From NCBI GenBank assembly GCA_025453675.1, contig JALOPW010000022.1, positions 1-32,566 on the forward strand: 32,566 nucleotides of DNA. The letters are read 5' to 3'. The notes beneath the pieces were generated by a model. That model was not told the DNA's origin and did no database searches. It worked only from the letters and a program-made list of their open reading frames with translations. The DNA is from Methanolinea sp. (lineage in GTDB: Archaea; Halobacteriota; Methanomicrobia; Methanomicrobiales; Methanospirillaceae). Below are positions 6,940-16,500 of this stretch, one piece after another. A program made the translations under genes and the position numbers. Each line of letters begins with the position of its first letter. Positions within the stretch are counted from its first letter, which is position 1.

Positions 6940-7308
6940 TGAACGAGAAGATACCCCTCTTTGACACATGAAAGGATTCTCCGCGACAGGGGGCGTGAAG
7001 GGCCTTCTCCACACTTCAGATCCGGGGGAACCAGAGTCCGGAAATGAGAATGCCCAAAAGCGGCACATTCAGAGAGATAGAATGAGAGCTCTTCCCTGTA
7101 TTCAAGGGGGATATCCGGTTCCCGCAACACAAGATGAGGGAACCTGCCCCCCCACATTCCTGCATCATGCGGATCCCTGATCCCCTATTGGGATCGGCTT
7201 GAATCACCCTCCCGGGTCGCGCCCGGTCAAGGCGGATCAAGTGGCCGCAGGTGAACTTCATGTATCGTTCAATGTACCCGCAGACTATGCAGAAGAGAGA
7301 AAATGGGT
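6940..7308. other. Gene-free interval between convergent genes
   Basis: This 369-base stretch lies between two convergent stop codons, and I see no credible gene. It holds two small inverted repeats: GATCCC/GGGATC at 7179-7184 / 7190-7195, and a CCGGG/CCCGG pair near 7212-7226. They may be transcript ends or part of an unrecognised small RNA. No T-run follows either one. Confidence 0.4.
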
Positions 7309-8559
7309 TCAGGCGAAAGAGCGCCTGATGCGCACCGATTCGGCATGGGCGTGCAGCCCCTCGGCATCGGCAATGGTCTCGATGACATCCCCGATGGCCT
7401 CGAGGCCGGTCCTGTCAATGATCTGGACCGTCGAGGTCTTGCAGAAGTGCCCCACGTTCAGCCCGGAATAGGTCTTTGCATATCCTGCCGTGGGCAGGAC
7501 GTGGTTCGTACCCGACGCATAATCTCCAGCTGCAACAGGGGTATACGGGCCGACGAAGATGGACCCGGCATGTCTGACCGCGTTGAGCACGGAGAGCGAG
7601 TCGTTGACCTGGATAGAGAGGTGCTCGGGTGCGATCTCGTTCATAGCACAGACGGCCGCATCGATGTCGGCTGTGATGACATACCCTGACTGCCCGAGGG
7701 CCTGTTCCATTATCTCTTTTCTCGGCGCTTTCTGCAGCAGCCGGCCAATCTCCTTCTTCACCCGGTCAGCAAGCGCCTTATCGGTGGTGACGAGCACGCA
7801 GGCCGCGTCAGGGTCATGCTCTGCCTGTGCCAGGATATCGATCGCGATGAATGTCGGGTTCGCCGAACTGTCGGCGATGATCCCGATCTCGCTCGGACCG
7901 GCAGGAAAATCGATCTCTGCAATCTCGCGGAGCATCATCTTCGCGGCCGTCACGTAGACGTTCCCGGGACCCACGATCTTCTGTACCGGCCGGATGGTCT
8001 CTGTACCGAGTGCCATCGCCGCGACCGCCTGGGCGCCGCCGATCCGGTAGATCTCATCCACCCCCGCGATATCAAGGGCTACGAGCGTCAGGGGGAGGAT
8101 GGGGGGCGGAGAGCAGGCACACATCTCCGGGACCCCTGCGACCTTCGCCGGGACCGCGTTCATCAGCGCGGTGGAGGGGTAGGCCGCCCTCCTGCCCGGG
8201 ACGTAAAGACCCACCCGGTCAAGGGCCGTGGTCTTGACCCCGAGGACGATCCCGGGTTCCACCTCCTCGAGCCAGAGACTCCGCTCCTTCTGGAGTTCGT
8301 GGAACCGGGTGATCCGCGCCTCCGCCTCGATCAGGCTCTCTGCCAGCCGGTCTTCCACCTCTTCATACGCCGCCTCGCGTTCCTCATCGGTGACCCGGAG
8401 AGATGTGATATCCGGGTCGTGCTTCCTGGCCATTTTGAGGAGTGCCCCGTCTCCCCCTTCGCGGACAGCCTGGATGATCCCGGCAACGGAGACTTTTGCC
8501 TCGTCGAGGCTCGAGCGTCGTGCTGTTACCCAGTGGTCTACATCAAGCGCGTTGAACAT
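7309..8559 (-). CDS. hisD: Histidinol dehydrogenase
   Basis: HisD catalyses the last two oxidations of histidine synthesis, L-histidinol to L-histidine with NAD and a bound zinc. The 416-residue product shows the family landmarks in order: VPGRRAAYPSTALMNAVPAKVAGV, IVGPGNVYVTAAKM, EIDFPAGPSEIGII, QAEHDPDA (zinc-ligand Gln and His), and SIFVGPYTPVAAGDYASGTNHVLPT near 340-370. The start at ATG 8559 (MFNALDVDHWV) gives a normal family length; the frame is open upstream but overlaps the divergent REC-PAS gene. No other his gene is adjacent, which is usual for archaeal genomes with scattered histidine genes. Confidence 0.95.
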   Translation of the reverse strand: MFNALDVDHWVTARRSSLDEAKVSVAGIIQAVREGGDGALLKMARKHDPDITSLRVTDEEREAAYEEVEDRLAESLIEAEARITRFHELQKERSLWLEEVEPGIVLGVKTTALDRVGLYVPGRRAAYPSTALMNAVPAKVAGVPEMCACSPPPILPLTLVALDIAGVDEIYRIGGAQAVAAMALGTETIRPVQKIVGPGNVYVTAAKMMLREIAEIDFPAGPSEIGIIADSSANPTFIAIDILAQAEHDPDAACVLVTTDKALADRVKKEIGRLLQKAPRKEIMEQALGQSGYVITADIDAAVCAMNEIAPEHLSIQVNDSLSVLNAVRHAGSIFVGPYTPVAAGDYASGTNHVLPTAGYAKTYSGLNVGHFCKTSTVQIIDRTGLEAIGDVIETIADAEGLHAHAESVRIRRSFA

Positions 8560-8667
8560 GCGGTCAATGGTTTCTTTTTGGTCGACATAAGGGTGTGTAA
8601 CGTGAAAGGGGCAGGGCTTACTGAACAGGAAAAACGTATTTACAGCCACAATGGTACCCATAGATGA

Positions 8668-10605
8668 ATGATATCGGTTCTCTACGTTGACGATGAACCG
8701 GGGTTGCTGGATATTGTCAAACTCAAACTTGAACAAACCCGGCTTTTCAAGGTCGACACATCGGGATCGGCTCAAAATGCACTGATAAAATTGAAGGAAA
8801 CCAAGTATGATGCGGTTGTATCCGATTACCAGATGCAGGGAATGGACGGCATCGAATTTCTCAGGGCAGTCCGGAAAGAGTATCCCCGGCTCCCATTTAT
8901 CATATTCACCGGACGTGGCCGGGAAGGAGTAGTCATAGAGGCTCTGAATAACGGAGTCGATTACTATCTCCAGAAAGGGACCGGAATAAAGGCACTTTTT
9001 GCCGAATTACAAAATATGCTTACAAAAGCGGTTGAAAAAAAACGCTTGGAGGATGCGCTCATAGAGAGTGAAACCCGGTACCGTGAATTTTTTACGACCA
9101 GCAGGGACAGCGTATTCATCACCTCACCTGAGGGGATATGGATCGATTTTAATGATGCTATTGTGGAATTATTCGGGTATGAGAGCCGGGAGGAATTCTC
9201 TCAAGTTCCGGTTCCTGACGTGTACGCGGAGAAAGGGGCCCGCCTTGCATTCCATGCTATCATTCAACGCGAGGGATATGTGAAAGAACACCCCATGGAG
9301 GGACGAAAAAAAGATGGAACGGTGATTGATACCCTCATTACTGCAGTACCGGTGCGAAATCAGGATGGTCGCGTGAAAGCGTTTATTGGCACTATCAGGG
9401 ATGTTACCGAGCGAAAACGTGCTGAAGAAGCGCTGAAAGAGAGCGAGGAGAAGTATCGCATCCTGGCCGAGAACGCACCCATTGGTATCCTCACCTGTGA
9501 CAGCCTGGGGCAGATCGTCTACCTCAACCCGAAGGTATTGGATATTCTGGGATCACCGGGAGAGGAGAAGACCCGTGAAATCAATCTGCTGCATTTTCCC
9601 CCTTTACAAGAAGTCGGGTTTGCCGAGGCACTTCAGAGGAGCCTTGAGACAGGAGTACCCATCCAATCCATTGAAGCAGAATACACATCAAAGTGGGGAA
9701 AGACGGTCTATTTCAGAACACATATATCACCTTACATCAGGAATAACTCGATACAATCTGCTCAGATTATCCTCGATGATATTACACAGCAGAAACACCT
9801 GGAAGAGGCTCTCCTCGCAAGTGAAGAGCGATATAAGAATGTCGTCCAGACCCAGACGGAGTTTATCACCCGGTTTTTCCCCGACGGTACCCATATATTC
9901 GTAAACGATGCGTACTGCAAGTATTTTGGAAAGACGCCCCAGGAGATGGTAGGGCACCGGTTTTTCCCGAATATCCCCAAAGAGGACATTTCACACATCC
10001 GTGAGCACTTCTCATCACTCACAAAGGAGCGTCCAGTCGGCACCAGTGAACACCGGATCATCATGCCGGACGGGGAAGTCCGGTGGCAGCAGTGGAACGA
10101 CCGGGCGATCTTCAACGAACGCGGCGAGCTGGTGGAGTATCAGTCGGTAGGCCGGGACATAACCGATCGTATCCGGATGGAAGAGGCACTCAGGAATTCT
10201 GAAAAGCTCGGTCACGGGATCATCGATCATCTCCCCGATGCCACACTCGTCGTGAATACTCAAGGGGAAGTTATCGTCTGGAACCATGCCATGGAGGAAC
10301 TGACGAAGGTCCCCGCATCGGAAATGCTTGGAAAAGGGAATTATGCCCATGGGTTGAATTTCTATGGGGAACCCCGCCCTATCCTGGTCGATCTCGTGCT
10401 CAAGGAAGATACAGAACTCCTGAAGACATATTCCTACGTAAAACGGGAAGGAAATACCCTTATCGCCGAAACTCCTGTGATTCACTTCCGCGACAGGGAC
10501 GTAATCCTCTGGGGAAAGGCATCTCCGCTTTACGATCAAAATGGGATGATAATTGGGGCCATCGAGACTATCCGGGATGTATCGGGTATCAAGCGGTCCG
10601 GATAG
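8668..10605 (+). CDS. Response-regulator receiver protein with four PAS domains
   Basis: A 645-residue cytoplasmic signalling protein. Residues 1-120 form a REC domain (acidic pocket Asp8/Asp9, phospho-acceptor Asp53 in VVSDYQMQGMDG, Thr81, Lys103). Then follow four PAS/PAC units at about 136-255, 260-380, 385-505 and 510-640, each closed by a DIT/DVT-type PAC end and linked by helical EEALxxSE connectors. There is no histidine kinase, HTH or other output domain, so it ends on a PAS domain. Family knowledge suggests it receives phosphate from a separate kinase and relays a signal by protein contact; the ligand and cofactor of each PAS are unknown. Codon use looks visibly more AT-rich than the flanking genes. 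Confidence 0.93.
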   Translation: MISVLYVDDEPGLLDIVKLKLEQTRLFKVDTSGSAQNALIKLKETKYDAVVSDYQMQGMDGIEFLRAVRKEYPRLPFIIFTGRGREGVVIEALNNGVDYYLQKGTGIKALFAELQNMLTKAVEKKRLEDALIESETRYREFFTTSRDSVFITSPEGIWIDFNDAIVELFGYESREEFSQVPVPDVYAEKGARLAFHAIIQREGYVKEHPMEGRKKDGTVIDTLITAVPVRNQDGRVKAFIGTIRDVTERKRAEEALKESEEKYRILAENAPIGILTCDSLGQIVYLNPKVLDILGSPGEEKTREINLLHFPPLQEVGFAEALQRSLETGVPIQSIEAEYTSKWGKTVYFRTHISPYIRNNSIQSAQIILDDITQQKHLEEALLASEERYKNVVQTQTEFITRFFPDGTHIFVNDAYCKYFGKTPQEMVGHRFFPNIPKEDISHIREHFSSLTKERPVGTSEHRIIMPDGEVRWQQWNDRAIFNERGELVEYQSVGRDITDRIRMEEALRNSEKLGHGIIDHLPDATLVVNTQGEVIVWNHAMEELTKVPASEMLGKGNYAHGLNFYGEPRPILVDLVLKEDTELLKTYSYVKREGNTLIAETPVIHFRDRDVILWGKASPLYDQNGMIIGAIETIRDVSGIKRSG

Positions 10606-10788
10606 AACTCCGGCCACTGCCTGGACCGGGTCATCGTGATCCTGGCGGCCGTGTGCTGTCGTCGTTGAGGGGGCGCCCTGCCCCATACTCTTTCTCAACG
10701 GAATTTCCCACGTGCTCCGGGCGGTCAGAGGAAAAGGTATCTGATGCGTGGCGTTGAAAAATATTCAATAAATAACGCTTCGATTTAC

Positions 10789-10794
10789 AAAAAA
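10789..10794 (-). terminator. T-run after tRNA-Leu
   Basis: Six A on the plus strand (T on the transcribed minus strand) lie 30 bases beyond the 3' end of the tRNA, a likely archaeal terminator for the tRNA transcript. Confidence 0.4.
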
Positions 10795-10823
10795 TTACGG
10801 AGAACCAAATATTTTGTCAAAAT

Positions 10824-10905
10824 GCGAGTGGCAGGATTCGAACCTGCGAACTCCTGCGAGAACCGATCTTGAGTCGGTCACTTTTGGCCTCTCAGTCACA
10901 CTCGC
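10824..10905 (-). tRNA. tRNA-Leu (anticodon CAA)
   Basis: On the minus strand a class II tRNA can be folded. The acceptor stem is GCGAGTG/CACTCGC. The D arm closes ACT/AGT with GG in the loop. The anticodon stem is ACCGA/TCGGT with loop CTCAAGA (anticodon CAA, reading UUG). A long variable arm (TCTCGCAGGAGTT region) follows, then the T arm GCAGG-TTCGAAT-CCTGC. The long variable arm together with CAA makes Leu secure. CCA is not encoded and there is no intron. Confidence 0.96.
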
Positions 10906-10946
10906 GGTTGTGAATAGGTGTACTATGATCAAGGGTGATCCGTCGG

Positions 10947-10956
10947 CATAAATATT
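10947..10956 (-). promoter_or_regulatory. TATA box of tRNA-Leu
   Basis: The minus strand reads AATATTTATG here, centred about 46 bases before the tRNA 5' end. It would give a transcript start near 10926 and a leader of about 20 bases removed by RNase P. Confidence 0.5.
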
Positions 10957-11218
10957 CACCAGATCATGATCGCCCGGAGCTGATCTCCAGGATGACCCCC
11001 GGGACCTTCAGCATGCCTGGCATGGATGAAACCCACGGAACCCGAAAAACGAGTGGCATTCCACCAGTCCGGGGGACCATCTCTCTCAGTGCAGGGAGCG
11101 TTACGCTGATTGGATGTCCCGCGGACCCAAATCGGGTCTGAATGAGAGCCCCAGTGAAGACTGCGAACTCCTTCACAGTCAAGGAATCATTTTTCTCCTC
11201 TTGGAGGGAGGGACATCT
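10957..11218. other. Gene-free interval upstream of lipoprotein gene
   Basis: This stretch between the tRNA promoter and the lipoprotein start holds no gene I can support. The short frames crossing it look like non-coding sequence. The only clear signal is GGAGGGAGGG just before the lipoprotein start. Confidence 0.4.
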
Positions 11219-12127
11219 ATGCATATGCGATCTCTTCCCACGTTCCTCATCCTCCTGGCCTTACTGGCAGGAGGGGTGTGGTGTGCAGGGTGTATCAGCC
11301 CGGACATTCCAGGAACACCCTTCTCTTCACAGACATCCAGTGAGGAATACCACTCCGCCGACTACAGTTATGCCGGACCGGCACCCATGGCCACCCCATC
11401 GCCCAGTATTGCCTCCGGGGGGGTGGCAGGCGATGACCAGAAGATCATCAGGACCGCCCGCATTGACCTGGAGGTCAAGGATGTCCCGGCTACAAGGGAC
11501 GCGTTGCAGGCCATCGCCACCGCGAACGGGGGGTACGTAGGTTCACTCTCCATGGAGCGGTACAGCGGTGACCGCCTCTCCGCCAGCCTGGTCATGCGGG
11601 TCCCGGCACCCGCCTTCGAGCAGGCTCTTTCGTCGATCGCCGCGCTCGGCACCCTCAAGTCCCAGTCAGTGCAGGCAGATGACGTCACCGAGGAGTATGT
11701 GAACCTCCAGGCCCGGAGAGCGGCGCTCGCAAACCAGCTCGTCCAGTACCAGCGCATCATGGAGAAGGCCGAAAACGTCTCCGAGATCCTGGAGGTACAG
11801 CAGCAGATCGAGCGGGTCCAGGTGGAGATCGACCGCATCGACGGGCGGCTGAAGTACCTCAACAACCGGATAGACTATGCGACCATCACTGTCTCCTTCC
11901 GGGAGCCCGAGCCGGTGGGGGCCGGCAGTGGACCCTCGGTGACGTCGGTCATCAACGAGAGCATCGCCGGGTTCCTGGGAGTTTCCGCCGCGCTGTTCAT
12001 TCTCCTCGTCTCCCTGATCCCCCTCGTCATCCTCGTGCTGATCGCCTACGGCATCTACCGGTGGTGGAAGGGACGGAAGGGGGAGTGGCCCGGAATAGAA
12101 GTAAGAGAAGAGAATAAACCCAAATGA
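11219..12127 (+). CDS. DUF4349-type membrane-anchored lipoprotein
   Basis: A 302-residue surface protein. It begins with a hydrophobic signal segment (residues 6-24) and a lipobox-like CAG-C with Cys25. A low-complexity Ser/Pro linker follows to about 70. The DUF4349-type domain runs from KIIRTARIDLEVKDV through GGYVGSLSMERYSG, LVMRVPAPAFEQAL and SVQADDVTEEYVNLQAR. Next come a predicted coiled coil (about 160-205), IDYATITVSFREPEP, and a C-terminal membrane helix (about 250-277) with a basic cytoplasmic tail. The function of this family is unknown; envelope or cell-surface homeostasis is a guess. A GGAGGGAGGG tract close upstream supports ATG 11219. Confidence 0.85.
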   Translation: MHMRSLPTFLILLALLAGGVWCAGCISPDIPGTPFSSQTSSEEYHSADYSYAGPAPMATPSPSIASGGVAGDDQKIIRTARIDLEVKDVPATRDALQAIATANGGYVGSLSMERYSGDRLSASLVMRVPAPAFEQALSSIAALGTLKSQSVQADDVTEEYVNLQARRAALANQLVQYQRIMEKAENVSEILEVQQQIERVQVEIDRIDGRLKYLNNRIDYATITVSFREPEPVGAGSGPSVTSVINESIAGFLGVSAALFILLVSLIPLVILVLIAYGIYRWWKGRKGEWPGIEVREENKPK

Positions 12128-12259
12128 CCTTTTTTCTCCTGCAGCGCATGAATCCCACGTCTCTCGCGCGGGAGAGGGGGGGGATAAGAGACCCAGACGC
12201 TCCTTCAGGGCCTGTGCGAATCCAGCCCCCGTGCCAGTTCCAGGGCGGATTCCCAGAAT

Positions 12260-13426
12260 TTACCGCGCCCCGGCGATCTCCCTCACAGTCTCCACGAACG
12301 TGGCGACCTCGTCCGGTGTAGTATAGCACCCCATGGATGCCCGGACCGTCCCCGCCGGGTGAAGCGAGGATGCCAGGGGATGGGCACAGTGCAGCCCGCT
12401 GCGGACGCAGATGCCCTGCCTCCGATCAAGATCCGTTGCACATCCGTGGGGATCCATTCCCTCCAGGTTGAATGAGACGACCGGAGACCCTCGCGGACTG
12501 TAGACTGCCACTCCTGCTATCGCGGAGAGCCCTTCGTGGACCTGCACCCCAAGTCGGGTCTCGTGTCGGTGGATCTCCCCGACCCCGAGCTCCTCCACGA
12601 GCCGGATGGCTGCACCGAGACCTATCACCCCGGGGATGTTCGGGGTCCCTGGTTCGAACCGGGCTGGCGGGGGGAGGAGGGAGAACCCATCCAGCGAGAC
12701 GTCCTCGACAATGCCTCCCCCATGGCAGGAGACGGAGAGGGCCGAGTAGTCGGCCGCGTAGAGCGCCCCTGTCCCCTGGGGCCCGAGGAGGCCCTTGTGG
12801 CCGGGAAGGGCCACGAAGTCGAACCCGCGCACGTCAAGGGGCATGTGCCCGACCGACTGGGCAGCGTCGAGGAGAACCGAGGCCCCGGCATCATGGGCTA
12901 TCCCCGCTATCTCCCTGACAGGCTGCACGGTGCCGAGCACGTTCGTCACGTGTGTGACCGCAACCAGCCTTGTCCGGGGGGAGAGTGCCTCCTGAAGGTC
13001 GGCAGGATCGAGCATCCCCCTCCGCTGCGGAAGGACCTTCACCACCACTCCCCGGGCCTTTTGTGCCATCCAGGGGAGAAAGTTTGCATGGTGCTCGAGC
13101 GCGGTGGTGATCACCTCGTCGCCAGGCTCCCAGCAGGTCCCGTGGGCTACCAGGTTGATGGCATCGGTGGCATTCCGGGTAAAGACCAGGTGCCCCGGGT
13201 CTACGCCGAGGAAATTCCCCAGGACCTCCCGGGTCCGCTCGTACTCCTCCGTGGTCTTCCTGGCAAGGTGGTGGGATCCCCGGCCATGGTTGGCAGCATA
13301 CTCGTAAAAATAGGCACACATTGCCGCAACAGCCCTGTGCGGGGTCTGGCTGGTGGAGGCGGAGTCAAGGTAGATGCAGGTGGAGAGGACGGGGAACTCC
13401 TCCCGGAGGCGGGCCAGGTCGTACAT
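12260..13426 (-). CDS. Cysteine desulfurase-like aminotransferase class V enzyme (SufS/Csd type)
   Basis: A 388-residue PLP enzyme of class V. Landmarks are YLDSASTSQTPH, GRGSHHLA (normally GRGxH), FTRNATDAINLVA, ALEHHANFLPW, THVTNVLGT, LLDAAQSVGHMPLDV, the Schiff-base ALPGHKGLLGPQGTG (Lys211), and SGLHCAHP with Cys347 at the position that carries the persulfide in SufS/Csd enzymes. It should release sulfur from cysteine (or a related substrate) for cluster or cofactor synthesis. No Fe-S scaffold gene is adjacent. A selenocysteine lyase-like activity is an alternative. The ATG at 13426 matches the usual family N-terminus. Confidence 0.87.
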   Translation of the reverse strand: MYDLARLREEFPVLSTCIYLDSASTSQTPHRAVAAMCAYFYEYAANHGRGSHHLARKTTEEYERTREVLGNFLGVDPGHLVFTRNATDAINLVAHGTCWEPGDEVITTALEHHANFLPWMAQKARGVVVKVLPQRRGMLDPADLQEALSPRTRLVAVTHVTNVLGTVQPVREIAGIAHDAGASVLLDAAQSVGHMPLDVRGFDFVALPGHKGLLGPQGTGALYAADYSALSVSCHGGGIVEDVSLDGFSLLPPPARFEPGTPNIPGVIGLGAAIRLVEELGVGEIHRHETRLGVQVHEGLSAIAGVAVYSPRGSPVVSFNLEGMDPHGCATDLDRRQGICVRSGLHCAHPLASSLHPAGTVRASMGCYTTPDEVATFVETVREIAGAR

Positions 13427-13539
13427 CTGTCAGGAGTATTGTCGCTGCGAGGTCATTAGGAATTCTCCTGCCGGCGCTGCAGGAATCATGTGCAGTCCTG
13501 GCACGGCGATCGGCACTCCCATGGTGAGTGGTGCCTTCC

Positions 13540-16500
13540 TCACATGAAGTCCGCGAGGCCCATCTGCTGGCTCTTCTCCTGGCCGAAGGTGGACTCAATC
13601 GCCATGTCGAGCACCTGCACCCTCTGCCTGGTGTACTCCGACACCTTGTACTTTCTGCAAATGTCCCGGGACATCTCCAGGTACTTCTTGACAGAACCCT
13701 CGTGCACGGTGGGGATGATGTTCCCCCCGCAGCGGTTGCACTTGCCTGCAAGCGGCATGCGCCGGTAGCTCGTGTTGCACTTCACGCACCGGAACTTCTG
13801 CTTCGAGAACGCGGAGAGGTTCCCCTGGAGATCCCGGATGAAATGGGTGGTGAGGACCCGTTCGGCCACGTCGTCCTCGTCCACGGCCCTGATCTTCCCT
13901 GCAAGGGCCAGTTCTGCGTCAAGCTTCTCGATCATGCTCTTGAGCTGGGTGTAGGTGGACTCGAGCGGGCCTGCAGAGATGTCTCCCGTGTCGTGGGTGA
14001 ATAAGAACCCCTCCAGCTGGGCCGGGGTCCCAAGGCGCCTCCCTACCCGGTCCACCAGCCCCTCGACTTCTTTCGGGTGGGCATAGCGGAGGCTCGCCAG
14101 GTAGAGCTCCAGGGGATAGCGTGCCCCCACGTCAAGGTTATGGCTCTCCTTGTCGATCTCTGCAGGGTCGATACGGGTGGTGAGGACAAGCGGGGCGTCC
14201 ATGGTGCCCCCCCTGGTCTCGGGAAGGAACGAGCGGGAGAAGTTGATCAGCCCGTCCAACAGGAGCATGATGCAGTCCTCGTCCCCGTCGCACTGCCCTG
14301 TGAAGATGCCGTTTGCGAGCACGGTATGGTCCTCGGCCACGGTGAGGCAAAAGACCCTCTCTTCGGGTGCAGGCACGGTCTCCCTGCGCACGACGTGATC
14401 CGTGAGCACATTCGCACCGACCATCACCGGGACCGGGTCCCCCTCTTTCACCTCAACGGCCCGGATCTTTCGCAGGGAGCAGACATCCCAGACCAGCATG
14501 GCATGGTCGGGAGTCACCGCGATCTCCCGGCCCCCCCTTGTCTCGAAGCGGATCAGTGCCTGGGGAGATTTGTGGATGGAGACCGAGGTGACCCGCCTGA
14601 GGTGGGCCTTCCCCTCCCGGTCCACGGTACGCACGAGGATCGTTGACTGGGGATCAGAGTAATAGGTCCCGAGCCTGTCGATCCCCGGCCGGGAGAGGTC
14701 GAAATTCTCTGCCACCAGCTGCCGTATGGACCGGGTACACCAGTCCCGCCCATCGAAGGTCTCTATCTTTGTGTCACCGAAGAAGCAGTTCCTTCGCTTG
14801 GCTGCGTGGAAAAAGGGGTGGGCATACCCTACGTTCGCCCGGGAGAATCCCACGATCCGGGCCAGCACCCCGGCACTGGTGTGAGGAGCAAGCCCGATTG
14901 CCAGGTGACCGAGCAGGTCATCCCTGGTCTGCACCCGGTAAAAGGGGGGGAGCCCGTAACACTTCTCCAGCAGCTCGTCCAGGAACTGGGCAACCTTCAC
15001 CATGTAGTCAGCACAGGAGTCGGAGAGAAGGATGTCCTGGGCTTTGAGTTCCACCACCTGCGAGGGGGAGTGGAGAGGGTTGCCATGGATATCCTTCATG
15101 TACCCTAGTTCCCGGAGCCGCTCCGGCGATACCCCCACCTCATCAGGCCGTATATGCGTGAGGGGCAGGTCGATCATGTCGAACCGGATGGTGCCATCCT
15201 TGAAGACGAAGAGATCCTTTGCGGCCCGCAGAATCCCCTTCTCCATGGCCTCCACCGTCCTCTCCCGGGAGATGAGCCCCTTGACACCCTTCACCAGGGC
15301 AAGGCTGCTGTCCCGGATTCCCAGGCGTTCCATGGCCATCTGGTACTCCTGCTTCACGTTCAGGCTGGTGACCTGGGAGCAGACCAGTGGCGTATGGCAT
15401 ACCGGGCACTCCAGTCCCTGCTGTTCACGCTTGCAGCGGGGGCAGCTGTAGACGGGCTCGGTGTGCGCCCCGCATTCGCACCGGTTGCGATAGGTCTCAG
15501 CCCCGCAGGCGGGGCACCGCCTCCTTCCCGTCTCGATGCTGATCACACCGCCATCCATATTCGGCTGGGGTGCGTGGTTCGAGGCCTCCTGGAACGATCT
15601 GCGGGTACCTCCCGCCTCCCCCAGGGGGAACAGCCCATGTGGTGGTGGATTCATCTTCCTTGGCCGGGACTTCCCCGGCCTGCCCATGCGCCCCCCGATG
15701 CGGGTCCCGCCCCTGGACCGTATTTGGAACCCCGAGAGGTGGCTGACAAGGGCAAGCGGGTCATCCATGAGGGCACCTTGCCAGCAAGGCCGCTTTTTTA
15801 GCTTCAGATCGAGCCCGAGGCAGGCAAGGAAGAGGTAGTATTCGCTGATGCAGATCAGCCCCTCGCGCACCCGGTGGGGGAGCAGGATCTCCTCGAGCTT
15901 CTCCTTGATCCCGGGCCCGGGGGGCAGGACCAGGATACCATGCCTGATTTCCCCGGTGCGGGAGACCAGGTCCGCGAGATCTGCAATCTCCGCGCAGGTC
16001 AGGTCATCCCAGAGGCAGGTGAAGTCAGGGTGGAGGGGGACACCGTCAAAGCAGAGGGAGATGGCCTCTTCCTCGCTTGCGGGCTGCCCCGTCCCCCCTT
16101 CCTGGGACCACCACTCCTGGCAGTAGGCAGGAGGGACCAGGGGGTGGTTGTTCTCCAGGAACTCCCCGTAGGCGATCAGGATCTCCCCCACATCAAGGAT
16201 CCGCTCCACCTCCCCGGTCAAATCCCCTGCCACTGTTGCATCATCGATCCGCAGCACGTCCCCGCTCTTTAACCGGACGGTGGGGCCCTGGATGGTGTCC
16301 ACCGGGACGATTCCCGCGGCCTTTCCCGGGCGCTCGACTTTCATCTGGGTGCCAACTGCCAGGAAATCCCCGAGGATATGCATGGTCGCCGGGTTGAGAC
16401 CGGCGGCCGCGAATCCCGTGTTACGGGACCGACCGTAGCGCAACCGGAATCCGCCCTTCCTCATCGGGTAGGCGAAGACCGGGCGGCCGCCGATCAGGTC

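Noticed and set aside
10824-10905. An intron in tRNA-Leu(CAA), as known in some archaea
   Set aside because: The anticodon stem and seven-base loop close directly with no inserted sequence.
10935-11141. A short open frame upstream of the lipoprotein gene
   Set aside because: It overlaps the tRNA promoter, lacks an initiation signal and has no recognisable sequence features.
12536-13459. A 307-codon open frame on the plus strand
   Set aside because: It is antisense to the cysteine desulfurase-like gene and shows His/Pro/Gly-rich shadow composition.
14293-14787. The insert in DP2 as an ordinary lineage insertion or frameshift
   Set aside because: It has intein blocks A, B, F and G, is flanked exactly by the conserved N and C of the catalytic motif, and stays in frame.
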